Numbered from the stretch's first letter, positions 50,630-60,485 are shown. The stretch is DNA of 64,000 nucleotides from Gerris lacustris (GCA_951217055.1 OX578285.1:57881102-57945101); one strand, 5' to 3'. Numbers and translations: made by a program. The notes: generated from the sequence alone by a model not told the origin.

Positions 50630-53600
50630 TTATTCATTTAAAATAAATGACCTTATTTTTAAAATATTTTGAACAAAATAAAATAAAAATTGTGCTTGTT
50701 TTGAAGATGCGATTCCTAAGAGTATTGCTAAGTTCGTATCTTCGCTCCACTCGCTACTAGTTAGTTGCATTGATATAAACGCTTTCCTTTGTGGTTGGTA
50801 AATAGGGCATCTTAACATAATGTGTCCAAGGGTTTCAATTTCATTCATGTTACATACTGTACATGTTTCCATTGTATTAATTTTATATAATATGCCATGT
50901 ATATTTATCTTTAGAGCTAGATTTCCTGTTGTTCTGATCTGTGCGATTAACTTTTGAACGGCGTAAGAAAGATCGAATTTCGGGCTTAAATAATTCTCAT
51001 CTTCATGGTTGAAGCTATTAAGTATGGTGTAAATCTTATGGTTTTGCGATAATTGTGTGTTTTCGAAGTCTACAAGTTTTAGTTTAGCACTGTACTGTTG
51101 TGTTAAATATTTTATGTCGGATTTGGTAAAGCTGGATTGAAAAACAAAACTAGTATCTATTTCTATTGTCGCAAGTATATGTTTTATCTGTGATATCCAG
51201 TTATATTTCGATGTGTTATTTGGCGTGGAGTCTAAAACTAGTAAGCGATTATAACATTTCTTCATGTAGGAGTTTTCGTCAAGTGAGTGGATTTTATTGA
51301 TGAAAGAGAGAGCCTGTTGAAGAAAACTTACTGCAACATGCTCTAGATGAAACTCTTGTCGAATTATATGATGAGGCGTGTTGTACTGTAGAGAGAAATA
51401 GTTTTTGTAAAAATAATTTTGTGCGATTTCTAATTGGTGAAGGTATCGACCGGCCCAGACAGGAGACGCGTACAGTAATGCACCGAGAATACAAGATCTG
51501 CATACTTGTTTGACAGCTTGAAACGAGCGGTTTGATATCTTTGCGAGGGTTTCCCTTAGGACCCCCGACATGACTCGACTCTTTGCCACGGCCTGCTTAG
51601 CAGCTTCCTCGAACACTCCTTTTCTAGTGAAATAAACCCCTAAATAATTGAACATATTTACCTCCTCTAAGACATTCCCTTTATAATAGCATTTAGGTCG
51701 GTTTTCTGCAAGCTTCCCTTTAGAAAATATTAATACCTTTGTTTTGTCCGTATTCACCGTAAGGTCGTTTAATTGGCAATATTCTTCAAGTATTTTCATA
51801 GCTTTGTTTAATTGAATTATCGAATCGGCAAGTATCGTCAGATCATCTGCATATGCTAATATACTAATACAAGAATTGCCATCAATACTTATACCTTCAT
51901 ACCCCTTGCTGGAGAAAAACTTGTCGATGTCACTAATAAACATATTAAATATTAAAGGTGACAATATTTCGCCTTGTAAAATTCCTTTGGTTATGTTGAC
52001 CCGCTTTGTCGTTAAATTATTAAACATTACACGAGTGTTGGCTTTTTCGTAAATACTTATAATAATGTTTAATATTTTCGTACTCACGTTTAAGGATTTT
52101 AGTTTTTCTATTACTAAATTATGATTTAAACTATCAAAGGCTTTCCTGAAATCGATAAACGCAGCAACCACTTTACGCTTGGGTAATCTCAAATGATTTT
52201 GTACTACGGCGTTTAAAATGAAAATATTGTCCAAACAACCCTTAGAGCGTCTAAATCCCGCCTGTGATTCCGGTAATAAATTACGCGTTTCTGTCCATGT
52301 TATAAGTCGACGGTTTATAATAGATGTAAAAATTTTTGACACGCAATTAGTTAGTGAGATTCCTCTATAGTTATTTAAGTTTTTTCTATCTCCTTTTTTA
52401 AACAACAGTTTGGTGATACTTTCTGACCAGTCTTCCGGCGTGGCCTCTAAAACCATAATGTCGTTGAAAAACTTTTGTAATATCTGTATCCATTTTTCTG
52501 GTAAGTGCTTATAAAAATTGTAGCCAACTAGATCGGCTCCAGGGGCGGAGTTGTTTTTGGATGAATGAATAGCATCAATAATTTCTTTTGTTGTCAGAGG
52601 CGCGTCCAGGTCAAGGTCATTTACTCGAAGTAGCACAGTTTTATCTTCCAGTGTCTTGTTTGAATGAATTTGTAAATAATAATTTTCCCATTCACTAATT
52701 GATATGGAATCTGTAATGATTTTGTTATTGTTTTTGTTTTCGTTTATTATCTTCCAAAACTGTTTATTATCTTTAATCTGAGAAAGCTTGTTTATAATAT
52801 CGGATTTGTACTGTATTTTTTTAGCTTTTACAATATTCCTGTAGTCTTTTTGCGCTCTTATTAATATTTCTCTATATGGTTCCTTGAATTTTTCTTTTTT
52901 ACATTTTCGATATGCTCTTCTCATTTCCAGCTTTTCTGTTTGGCATTCCTTATCGAACCAAGCTTTATTGTTCAGTTTCCATAGAGACCTATTTCCTGTT
53001 TTAAGTTTAATAATTTTTTTCATGTTCAAGGTTTCGGCTACTGCTTTTATAGAGCTGGTTATAAGATCATTCATATTATTCAGGTAATTACTGTCCATAA
53101 TAACTTCATTTGTTTCTAATCTATCTATAAGTAGTTCCTTATATTTATCGCTTAAATAAGGGTTCCAATTATATTTTACAATTTCAACTAAAGAGGATTC
53201 GGTAGATGGGTTTTCGCAGCAGTCTTCCATAGTGAGCAGCAAAGGAAAATGATCAGAGCCACTACTGCCGTCTACAACCTCGAGATCTCTAATTTCTGAC
53301 AGGCCTGACATCCTGCACCAAACAAGATCCACTGTGCTGGCTCCGTTAGCATTTAAAAAGGTAAAACTGCCGGGTGTGTCCGATTTTGATCTTCCATTTA
53401 CCAGAACGAAGCTTAGCCCTTCCAAAAGCTCACAGATCTCCTTGCCTCGTCTGTTTACCGTTTCATCTATTCCTTTCCTTATTTTATGCAAACCTCCTTT
53501 ATTGTCACCATCTGGAAGTTCGTAATTTAGATTTCCCACCCTTGCATTGAAGTCTCCCCCTATTATAAATATATCACAGTTTTGGTTTTCAATCGCTGAC

Positions 53601-54034
53601 CTAATAGTTGTTTCAAAAAAATCATACACAAACTTCATTTCTAGATTAGGCTTAAAATACACATTTCCTATAACCGCACAAAACTTCCCTAACGAAATTT
53701 TTAAAAAAATCCAAAATTCATTGCTATCAATTACTGTAAAGTGAAAACACGTTTTGACGAAGACCGCCAGCCCTCCACTAGCTCTTCCTCTGCTTTTTTC
53801 CTTTAAAGCTGGTGATGATATTATGCGGTGATCGGTCCACGGCCCCCATGGTTTCACCTCTTGCGCTTTCCAGGTCTCACTCAGACATACAACTTCATAC
53901 TCGTTCAGATCTTGGCCATTTTCTTTAAGATTGTTAATGCCTCTACAATTCCAGAAAGCAATTTTTATATTTTCAAAAGTCTTTTCCCTTTTAGTACCGT
54001 TTTCTCTGTCCGTTTTCCTTTTTTTCCTTGAGCG
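50630..54034 (-). CDS. LINE ORF2: APE endonuclease and reverse transcriptase
   Basis: Cuts target DNA and copies the element RNA at the nick (target-primed reverse transcription). The frame is open for 1,134 codons. APE endonuclease: KIAFWNC (24-30), SETW (52-55, metal-binding Glu), GGDFNARVG (about 159-167) and SDH (260-262). RT: NNYRGISLT (about 554-562), FIDFRKAFD (626-634), ILQGEILSPLIF (685-696) and catalytic YADD (728-731). A C-terminal zinc-binding-like block, CTVC...GHIMLRC, is near 1,056-1,073. No AUG precedes the endonuclease: the frame begins right after the ORF1 UGA. A GTG lies at codon 60 and the first AUG at about codon 133, inside the endonuclease. A start at either would lose its N-terminal catalytic strand, so readthrough, reinitiation or a non-AUG start is needed. 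Confidence 0.93.
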   Translation of the reverse strand, partial: RSRKKRKTDRENGTKREKTFENIKIAFWNCRGINNLKENGQDLNEYEVVCLSETWKAQEVKPWGPWTDHRIISSPALKEKSRGRASGGLAVFVKTCFHFTVIDSNEFWIFLKISLGKFCAVIGNVYFKPNLEMKFVYDFFETTIRSAIENQNCDIFIIGGDFNARVGNLNYELPDGDNKGGLHKIRKGIDETVNRRGKEICELLEGLSFVLVNGRSKSDTPGSFTFLNANGASTVDLVWCRMSGLSEIRDLEVVDGSSGSDHFPLLLTMEDCCENPSTESSLVEIVKYNWNPYLSDKYKELLIDRLETNEVIMDSNYLNNMNDLITSSIKAVAETLNMKKIIKLKTGNRSLWKLNNKAWFDKECQTEKLEMRRAYRKCKKEKFKEPYREILIRAQKDYRNIVKAKKIQYKSDIINKLSQIKDNKQFWKIINENKNNNKIITDSISISEWENYYLQIHSNKTLEDKTVLLRVNDLDLDAPLTTKEIIDAIHSSKNNSAPGADLVGYNFYKHLPEKWIQILQKFFNDIMVLEATPEDWSESITKLLFKKGDRKNLNNYRGISLTNCVSKIFTSIINRRLITWTETRNLLPESQAGFRRSKGCLDNIFILNAVVQNHLRLPKRKVVAAFIDFRKAFDSLNHNLVIEKLKSLNVSTKILNIIISIYEKANTRVMFNNLTTKRVNITKGILQGEILSPLIFNMFISDIDKFFSSKGYEGISIDGNSCISILAYADDLTILADSIIQLNKAMKILEEYCQLNDLTVNTDKTKVLIFSKGKLAENRPKCYYKGNVLEEVNMFNYLGVYFTRKGVFEEAAKQAVAKSRVMSGVLRETLAKISNRSFQAVKQVCRSCILGALLYASPVWAGRYLHQLEIAQNYFYKNYFSLQYNTPHHIIRQEFHLEHVAVSFLQQALSFINKIHSLDENSYMKKCYNRLLVLDSTPNNTSKYNWISQIKHILATIEIDTSFVFQSSFTKSDIKYLTQQYSAKLKLVDFENTQLSQNHKIYTILNSFNHEDENYLSPKFDLSYAVQKLIAQIRTTGNLALKINIHGILYKINTMETCTVCNMNEIETLGHIMLRCPIYQPQRKAFISMQLTSSEWSEDTNLAILLGIASSKQAQFLFYFVQNILKIRSFILNE

Positions 54035-54817
54035 TCATTCTTTATAGGATTCCAAGAATTTAATTACAGATGACATGTCCAAGTTTGTTAGATGTTTTAG
54101 ATGTTCTACTCCGCATTTACCATTGTGTAAGATCTGTTTATAATCATCAGAGATTGTGAACTTATTCCCTTCGATTAATAAATGATCCAGTACAATTTTT
54201 ACAGAGCACCGAGATTTAGCTTTAATTTCTTTTCTCAAGGCAAATAACCTCGCTCTTTTCTCTCTCATGCTTCGGCTAAAATCCCTTTGTACACTGATAT
54301 TGGTGTCAGCTAATTTGTGACAGTTCTTTAGAATGTTATTTATATCTTGGTCTTTCGGGAAGTGAGCAAAAACGGCGCTATTGGTTGCATTGCGGGTCCT
54401 AATTATATGTGCTCTGTTAATAGTTGGCTTTTCTTCTAGGCCTAATTTATCGGTGCAGAATTGTTCTACTAAATTCACGCAATCTGATGTGGTTGCAGGA
54501 TCTAGTCCCCAAAATATCAAATTATTTCTTTTTTCTCTATTTTCCAATGCCATCACCCTTTTATTTAGCTCAGTATTGATCGTTTTTATTTTATTTATTT
54601 CTAGTTTTAGCTGTTTGTTGTCTTCTATTATATTGTTTAAGGTTTCCATTAGACCAGAAAGGTCTTCTTTGGTGGCAAGTGGTTGGAGCTTTTTATCAAG
54701 TAGAGTTTCAATCGCCGATAAATCCATAGCTGTTTTTTTATGAACCGGTGATTTAGTATTATTGTTGGGACTATTTTCCTGCCTAGGTCTTTTAGAAGAT
54801 TCGCAGTCGGATCTCAT
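54035..54817 (-). CDS. LINE ORF1: RNA-binding coiled-coil protein
   Basis: 260 residues from an ATG at 54,817 to a TGA at 54,035. Residues 1-30 are basic and polar. About 45-95 form a heptad-rich coiled coil (LMETLNNIIEDNKQLKLEIN...). RNNLIFWGL near 98-106 opens an RRM-like domain, and VQRDFSRSMREKRARLFALR near 177-196 is typical of the C-terminal nucleic-acid-binding part of L1-type ORF1 proteins. Proteins of this type bind element RNA as trimers and act as chaperones. An out-of-frame ATG overlaps the stop (AUGA) but opens only 15 codons. ORF2 continues in the same frame beyond the TGA. Confidence 0.85.
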   Translation of the reverse strand: MRSDCESSKRPRQENSPNNNTKSPVHKKTAMDLSAIETLLDKKLQPLATKEDLSGLMETLNNIIEDNKQLKLEINKIKTINTELNKRVMALENREKRNNLIFWGLDPATTSDCVNLVEQFCTDKLGLEEKPTINRAHIIRTRNATNSAVFAHFPKDQDINNILKNCHKLADTNISVQRDFSRSMREKRARLFALRKEIKAKSRCSVKIVLDHLLIEGNKFTISDDYKQILHNGKCGVEHLKHLTNLDMSSVIKFLESYKE

Positions 54818-55199
54818 TCGTCTGTTAATCTATACCTCTGGTGCGCTCTTGTGATAATTTATTCAATTAACTGATTTATGTCAGTCCAGGTCCAGGAAGT
54901 GCTGCACTCTGACGTGATCTTTGAAAAGCCGATTCAATGTCAAACGCCGATTTGTACGTCTCTACCTGTAATATATATTACCCTGTATAAACTTATCCTC
55001 CTTTTTGCCAAAAACTGCTTTTTATTTTAAAGTGGAAAAAAAATCTTACCTTATAATATAAGTAGAATGTTGATGCATAAACAGATAGAATACTTTGTAA
55101 TGTCTCTTTCTACACACTTTCACTACACAAAAACACAATAAATCTATATAAAAAACGTTAAAATAACGGAGCACGATGTGAACTGTTTACAGCCAATAT

Positions 55200-55550
55200 G
55201 GCGCCCCTAGTTTTAATGTTCGTGCCACGTGTCTGGAAGTAACGTTAATTAGTTTAACGTTTCTTTTTTTTTACAGTATTATAAAAAATTGTAATTAACA
55301 AAACTTCATTATTACTTATTTATTATTATTGACGTTGTCAGAATTACTCATAAGCACGAAATATGGAGCAAAATATGTCTTAACAAAGAAAACAGGGTAG
55401 TTGGGAACATGCATTCAATTTTTTTTTCAAATCTGATGGATTACCGAGTAAAAATTAATTAGGACTTTAAATTTGTCAATATAAATATGTAATAGTAACA
55501 TTTACGAAAGTTAATTTCCTCTCTGTAACTTCGAATGTTAGTAATGAATA

Positions 55551-55591
<41 letters not shown>

Positions 55592-55750
55592 TTATCAGTT
55601 TAAGTTTCATTTTAACTACTAAATCATGTTATGGCCCCCGTGACAAAGAAAACTTACATGAAAAAAGAAGAATGAAATTATACCATAGGCATTTAAAAGA
55701 AAATGTACATAAAAATTTAAATAAAGTCAGAAAAGCCAGCATCAAATTAA
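55200..55750. repeat. Right 551-bp direct repeat flanking the LINE
   Basis: Second copy of 49,710-50,264, at the LINE 5' end. It differs only in T-tract length (38). Flanks beyond it diverge at once from those of the left copy (AAGACAGGAGC here, AATAATAATAA there), so the repeat ends exactly at the LINE junctions on the inner sides. Confidence 0.9.
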
Positions 55751-55865
55751 AGACAGGAGCAATGAAAGAATAGAGAAGTGAATAAGGTTAAGTTTGACAT
55801 TTGGTAACAGCGCAGTGTGGTGGGAAGAATAGAAACTAATAAAAACATCATCCAAAACAATACGC

Positions 55866-56362
55866 CGGGGAAGTGTGACGTCACTTACGTAAAAAAGTGT
55901 GTGTTGTTAGGTTATCTGGCTCATAACATTGGATATAGGTGGGGTTTATCAGTCCTATTTTATTTTATTATTATCTTTTAATCAATTATTTGTTTTATCA
56001 TCTATAATGTATACATTTATTGGCTTATTAATGATGTTACTGATATATGATAAGGTTAAAAACAGTTAAAAAAGCTTTTAATAGAGTAAAAAGAGCACAT
56101 CTGTAAGTAAGTTATTTTACATCTTATTTGAGTTATTTGTGAGAATTATTTGTTTTATCATCTATAATGTATACATTTGTTGGCTTATTAATGATGTTAC
56201 TAATATATGATAAGGTTAAAAACGGTTAAAAAAGCTTTTAATAGAATAAAAAGAGGAAAAAACTATAAAATGCTTAATGAACTCTAGTAAACAATGGTTT
56301 GTTATGAGCCAGAAAAGATAACCTGACGAAAAATCGTGGAGGGCGCATGACGTCACAGCAAC
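55866..56362. mobile_element. MITE with TGACGTCA words at both ends
   Basis: Left end: GTGTGACGTCACTTACG, then TTAGGTTATCTGGCTCATAA. Right end, reversed: GCTGTGACGTCATGCG, then CAGGTTATCTTTTCTGGCTC. The ends thus form an interrupted inverted repeat of about 60 bp. Inside, a 110-bp segment (TTATTTGTTTTATCATCTAT to AAAAAGCTTTTAATAG) occurs twice in direct orientation (about 55,984-56,090 and 56,148-56,252). No coding sequence. TGACGTCA is the CRE/CREB-ATF consensus; any function is inference. Confidence 0.65.
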
Positions 56363-56499
56363 CTTTGTCACTTTTACATAACCTCTCTGACGCGACGTAT
56401 GGTCGACGATATAAAATGAATAGCAGCTTTAAACCAGTAAGATATATTTAAAAAGAAAAAGAATATTATATATGTGAAAAAAGTAACCATGAAGAGCAT

Positions 56500-56985
56500 T
56501 AACACACATCGGATTTAAGTAAGTACTTATACAACTCACTAATACCAGATACATCTGACCTGTAGTCTAACGCTATTTTCCTGTCCTTGATATAATATAA
56601 TATTTTAAAGATATGGCGTTTTTGGGTGTTATTTTCAATTCTAAGAGTTTTAATATTCCTAGGTTCAAGGTCGGCTCTAGAAGGAGTTCGCTCTTTTTTT
56701 TCAATTGAATTTTGGTGAGCGTTTTTCTCTTAGCGAATTAGTTCGAGGATTCTTCGATATAGAATCACAGCAACTAATCTGGTATATTAGCCTTGATTTC
56801 TTTATGATAGATATTTTATATTTGGTAGGAGTGAACAGGTCACCAACATTTCGAGTGGTGTTAGCGTAGGCTTTATCAGGTATTACGTTCTTAAGTGTTC
56901 TCGCCAGATTCCTTTGAATATTAAGAAAATAGAGAATCATGTTGAGTTGATAATTAAAGAGTATGACTGTAGTAGACTATTCCAC
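56500..56985 (-). pseudogene. Penelope-like element, C-terminal fragment
   Basis: On the minus strand, LKNVIPDKAYANTTRNVGDL, then FTPTKYKISIIKKSRLIYQI and SCCD match the linker and start of the GIY-YIG endonuclease that follows RT in Penelope-like elements. Further on, in other frames, LRIENNTQKR and ALDYRSDVSGISELYKYLL match the usual C-terminal blocks. At least two frameshifts disrupt the GIY-YIG core, so no active enzyme is made. The RT part is absent; the fragment ends on its 5' side near 56,985. Identification is by remembered family pattern. Confidence 0.7.
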
Positions 56986-57189
56986 TAACCCACCCTGTTG
57001 AGGTTAGTTGAATAATAAAATGCAGTTACTATTCCTTTTACTACACATCTCCTTTTCAGCTATTATAAAATGTAACACTTTACTGCACAAAAACTTAGTT
57101 AAAGCAGATGGTTGTAGAGAAGAAAAGAACTGTCCCATCAGACTCCGTCGGTGGTATTACTCCATTTAAAATATTAAAATATAAAACAT

Positions 57190-57715
57190 AAATCACCAAC
57201 ACTAAACAACTTCAGCTTGTATCAAGTTGAAATTTTACATGCCAATTTTAATTGTAATTGAGACGATGTATGTGAAGTCTTATTAAAATCGTTACGTTAG
57301 AACATAAGATATCGGTCAAAACGTTGTTTTCTCGTTTTCTCGTTGTCTGCTTAAACGTGTAGGTCCACTTTCATAGTTTTAACGATCTTTATCACTTCAT
57401 AGCGATGTCGCTGTTGGTTTTACTAAAAATACTTATTTCAAATAATGTTTTTCTCATCGATTAGGTGATGATAGAATCTTTTCCCGTTCTGAAATTCGAA
57501 TTTTATATTTGAAGCTCGCATTTGCGCGAACTCTTAGACGGATAACTCTATCTAACGAACTTAGCCTAAGAATTAGTAAAAGGAACATGTATACAAAATT
57601 TCAACTAAATCGGTCAACTTATACTCAAGTTATCGTCGGGTACGTAAACGTTACTGACAGACAGGCAGAATTCATATTTTGTTAAATGTAAGATGCTCGC
57701 TTCAACTATGTTCAG
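57190..57715 (-). mobile_element. Family B element, inverted copy
   Basis: The reverse complement follows the family B order: GAAATTTTGTATACATGTTC, CTTAGCCTAAG-like word, GATAACTTGAGTATAAG, a short GTCTGTC module and GCGAGCATCTTAC. It is shorter at the microsatellite (only two GACA units) and diverged relative to the copies at 2.8-4.3 kb. Confidence 0.7.
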
Positions 57716-57915
57716 AATTTCTACTGACATTTTGCTAAGCTCTCATATTAGAGAAAAAACTCTAAGAGGAACATTAATAATTAATTACTATTTTACTGAT
57801 TTATAGATGGTCGTAATGGTTCGTTGTTTCGATAAACGAGTCACCAAAATTATACGGTTCTTTCTACCTATCCACCATTTTTGCTTAAAGCCCTCATAAC
57901 ATTTCCTGGATGATG

Positions 57916-58290
57916 TAGCGTATCTGGGGCATCACGTATAGAAATGGAAAAATTAATAAATATAATGCACATATAATTATAGTTTTCCCTGTATATTGAT
58001 AAAAATTGCATTATTTATGGATAATTTTTCATTGCATACTCTCTCGAAAAACCAGATACAATACATCGAAGCCCAGTTAATCATACGACCAAGATTCGCA
58101 AAATCAACCTGTATACTAATGTGTGTCTTAAAATACTGGACTGAATATGGAAAATCTATTAAGGGAAAACTAATGAAATGAAAAATATCTATAATTGGTG
58201 CATTTTTTATCAATCTACTGAAAAGACTTTAATTATATGTGCCAGTTGTCTTCATTTCTATACATGATGCCCCATATACGCTACATTAAC
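57916..58290. mobile_element. MITE with about 35-bp inverted ends
   Basis: Left TGTAGCGTATCTGGGGCATC, then ACGTATAGAAATG; right end, reversed, TGTAGCGTATATGGGGCATC, then ATGTATAGAAATG. Further in, ATGCACATATAATTA pairs with TAATTATATGTGCC. The interior has similar-length frames on both strands, which reflects its internal symmetry (CATTTCATTAG / AATTTTTCATTGC) and not genes. Confidence 0.75.
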
Positions 58291-58537
58291 CCATTCCCTA
58301 GCCAAATATTAACCTTTAAATGATCCCATTGTATCAAGATCGGATAATTTGTTACTCATTTATTCCCAGTTCGTTCGAATGCCTGTTTATTTGCTGTTAG
58401 TTTCTGACAGTTGAGAACTGGTTCATTAGGGATCCTGCAAAGGCAAAGAGAGATTTCAAATGCGGTTACAAAGGGAACGATGAACGTTTGCTCAAAATGA
58501 TAATGAAGGAAAGAGAAGGATTGACTCGTAGGTCACC

Positions 58538-58926
58538 TAAGGGGGGGGGGGGGGGGTGACACACTTCGCCACCCAGGTAGCGCCACCTGGGTGGCGCCCA
58601 CCTGGTTGATGCCACTTGCTCCCGCCACCTGACTTGCGGCACCCACACTTATATGAGGGATGCAGTCAGCCCCTTATTTGATTTCCCCTATATTTGATTG
58701 AAGGAGGGGGGGCTGAGTGGTAGGGACTCGGGTGGCACCGTGTGACAGGCTCAATTGAAAACAATGGGTTGTCCGGGTGGCGGCTAGACCGTTGGACGGT
58801 CGACCGTGTAGTGCCCCCCGGCTGGTGGCGCTACCTTGTGTGACAGGTTCCATCTATTCTCATTGACGACTGGGTAGCGCCACCTGAGTGGCGCTACCCG
58901 GGTGGCGAAGTGTGTCACCCCCCTAA
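58538..58926. mobile_element. GC-rich inverted-repeat element
   Basis: Left end GGGGGTGACACACTTCGCCA, then CCCAGGTAGCGCCACCTG; right end is the matching inverse (ACCCGGGTGGCGAAGTGTG, then TCACCCCCC). Arms are about 55 bp and contain nested GGTAGCGCCACC palindromes. CTAAG lies directly outside both ends, a plausible 5-bp target duplication. The whole unit is far richer in G+C than its host DNA. The frames inside it are compositional. Confidence 0.75.
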
Positions 58927-59778
58927 GGCTCAGTGACCTACAGATAAACAGCCTAACTATAATTTACAGAACACTGTCACCTTACCTCGGATCCACCTTA
59001 ACTACGGAGGGTTAAGGGAATAAGGGCTAATATTTCGAATCCTTAAGTACTAATAACAGTTATTATTGATTCACATCATAAGCACCGGTTAGGAGAATAA
59101 ACCTGAAGTGGCAATGAACTGCCCTATTCTCAAAAGCTGTTCTCTCTTGAATATTCAAGCATTATTTATTAGAAATTGAAAAAAGGCTTACAGTTAATTC
59201 TCTGATAAATCCAGGAAGGCTACTAACTTGCGGTAATAATCCTTGTATTTACTCAGAATTATGTATTATATTTAGGGATTCATAAAATATATAAATCCGT
59301 TATAGACTTCTTTTTTTATATTTATTTGAATAATTCAACTTCAATAGACCGCGGGAATAGACCGGTAAAACAGACTGTGGACTAGTGGATTATAATGGCC
59401 CAAAAGGGTATCATGAAAAGTTTGTGGATATGGCTAATTCTCGGACAAACAGTACTTTGAGGTGTTATGAAGCATACAATTTTGTACTAAGAAGGGAGCG
59501 TCAGCTATTTTTTCTAAGGATCTTGGATTTGAGAGATTGGATGCGATAGGAATTGGAGGGTTTGGTGATCCCCAGAGTTCTTTGAAATATGTCTATGTGG
59601 GCTTAACTGTATTAAATAAGTACTTTGTTCTGCTTGTTGAGTTTAGATGTGTTGTGTAAGACTCTATATAGGAGTTTATAGTGTGTAAACAAAAATAAAT
59701 ATTTCTAAAAGCGATTCTAATACCCTTTCTTTCTATGCACATGTGAGAGAATCAAAAAGTTGTACTTTATAATATATA
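58927..59778. other. Non-coding stretch, nothing recognised
   Basis: No gene, array or terminal repeat is visible. Confidence 0.4.
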
Positions 59779-60485
59779 TTATCTGCAGTAGTGAAAAAAA
59801 GTTATGATTTTGAATTAGTTTAGAGGGACTAAAACAGGTCTTTTCATCCCTAACTCAAAAAGTAGGGAGAAAAAGTAATAGTAGGGCGAAAAAGTAAAGT
59901 AGGGCAAAAAAGTAAAGATTGCAACATATATGTAACACTAAGCACTACTGGGTTAATTATTTTATAAATAATAGAAAATGTATGGCTAATGTAATGAAGT
60001 TGTTGAAATCAGGTTGGCGGCACTGCGCATTTTTGACCATGTTTATCTTTGTTTACAACATTATAACCTGCATCTAAATAACCTTCTTTTTGAGTTTAAT
60101 TCCAATTCTTATTTGTTTTTAATATTGAATCTCTTATATCTGCTATTAAAAGTTGTAATAATTAGTGTTATTTATTGAAATAATAAATAAAAACTGTGCT
60201 ATGGACGAAAATGTGTAGTTTGTTCCTACTGGAGATAAAATATTGTATGTACCTCGTGAGTAAAGTGCCATTATTCCCCTCGCGATAATTATCTCCCTCA
60301 GCTGCGCCTCGGGAGCTAATTAGAGTTATTCCCTCATCTGCGCCTCGGGAATTATAGAGTCTAATTCCCTCGGCTTCGCCTCGGGATTTAGGGACCATGG
60401 TTCCTTCGGCTTCGCCTCAAGAACCAACTTTTTTAGCTCAGGGAATATTGGCTTACTTTACTCCCTAGGTGCATAAATAACTATT
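59779..60485 (-). mobile_element. Family C element, copy 4 (inverted)
   Basis: Full-length inverted copy, closest to 44,248-44,909, with an extra 30-bp segment near 59,925-59,955. The G/C-rich words CTCGGCTTCGCCTCGGGA and CCTTCGGCTTCGCCTCAA are intact. Confidence 0.8.

Larger units (their letters stand above)
50265..55199 (-). mobile_element. Intact two-ORF LINE, 4.9 kb, minus strand
   Basis: From 5' to 3' on the minus strand: a 382-bp 5' UTR starting CATATTGGCTGTAAACAG, ORF1 (54,817-54,035), ORF2 (54,034-50,630), a 365-bp A/T-rich 3' UTR and an (ATT)n tail at about 50,265-50,286. Both ORFs are open throughout and the flanking direct repeats are identical outside a homopolymer, so the insertion is young and the copy may still be active. 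The endonuclease is of the APE type and the RT box is YADD. I do not assign a clade; ORF1 is L1/CR1-like in layout and the tail is a short microsatellite, not poly-A. Confidence 0.93.

Noticed and set aside
54020..54040. A AAA AAG slippery heptamer after the AUG that overlaps the ORF1 stop
   Set aside because: A -1 slip from that AUG frame would not enter the ORF2 frame; a +1 shift would be needed. Simple readthrough of the UGA reaches ORF2 directly.
54381..54743. 120-codon plus-strand frame
   Set aside because: Shadow of LINE ORF1. The plus-strand frames at 52.9-54.0 kb are likewise shadows of ORF2.
57977..58213. Overlapping frames of 61 and 78 codons on opposite strands
   Set aside because: They lie within the MITE at 57,916-58,290 and reflect its internal symmetry and low stop density.
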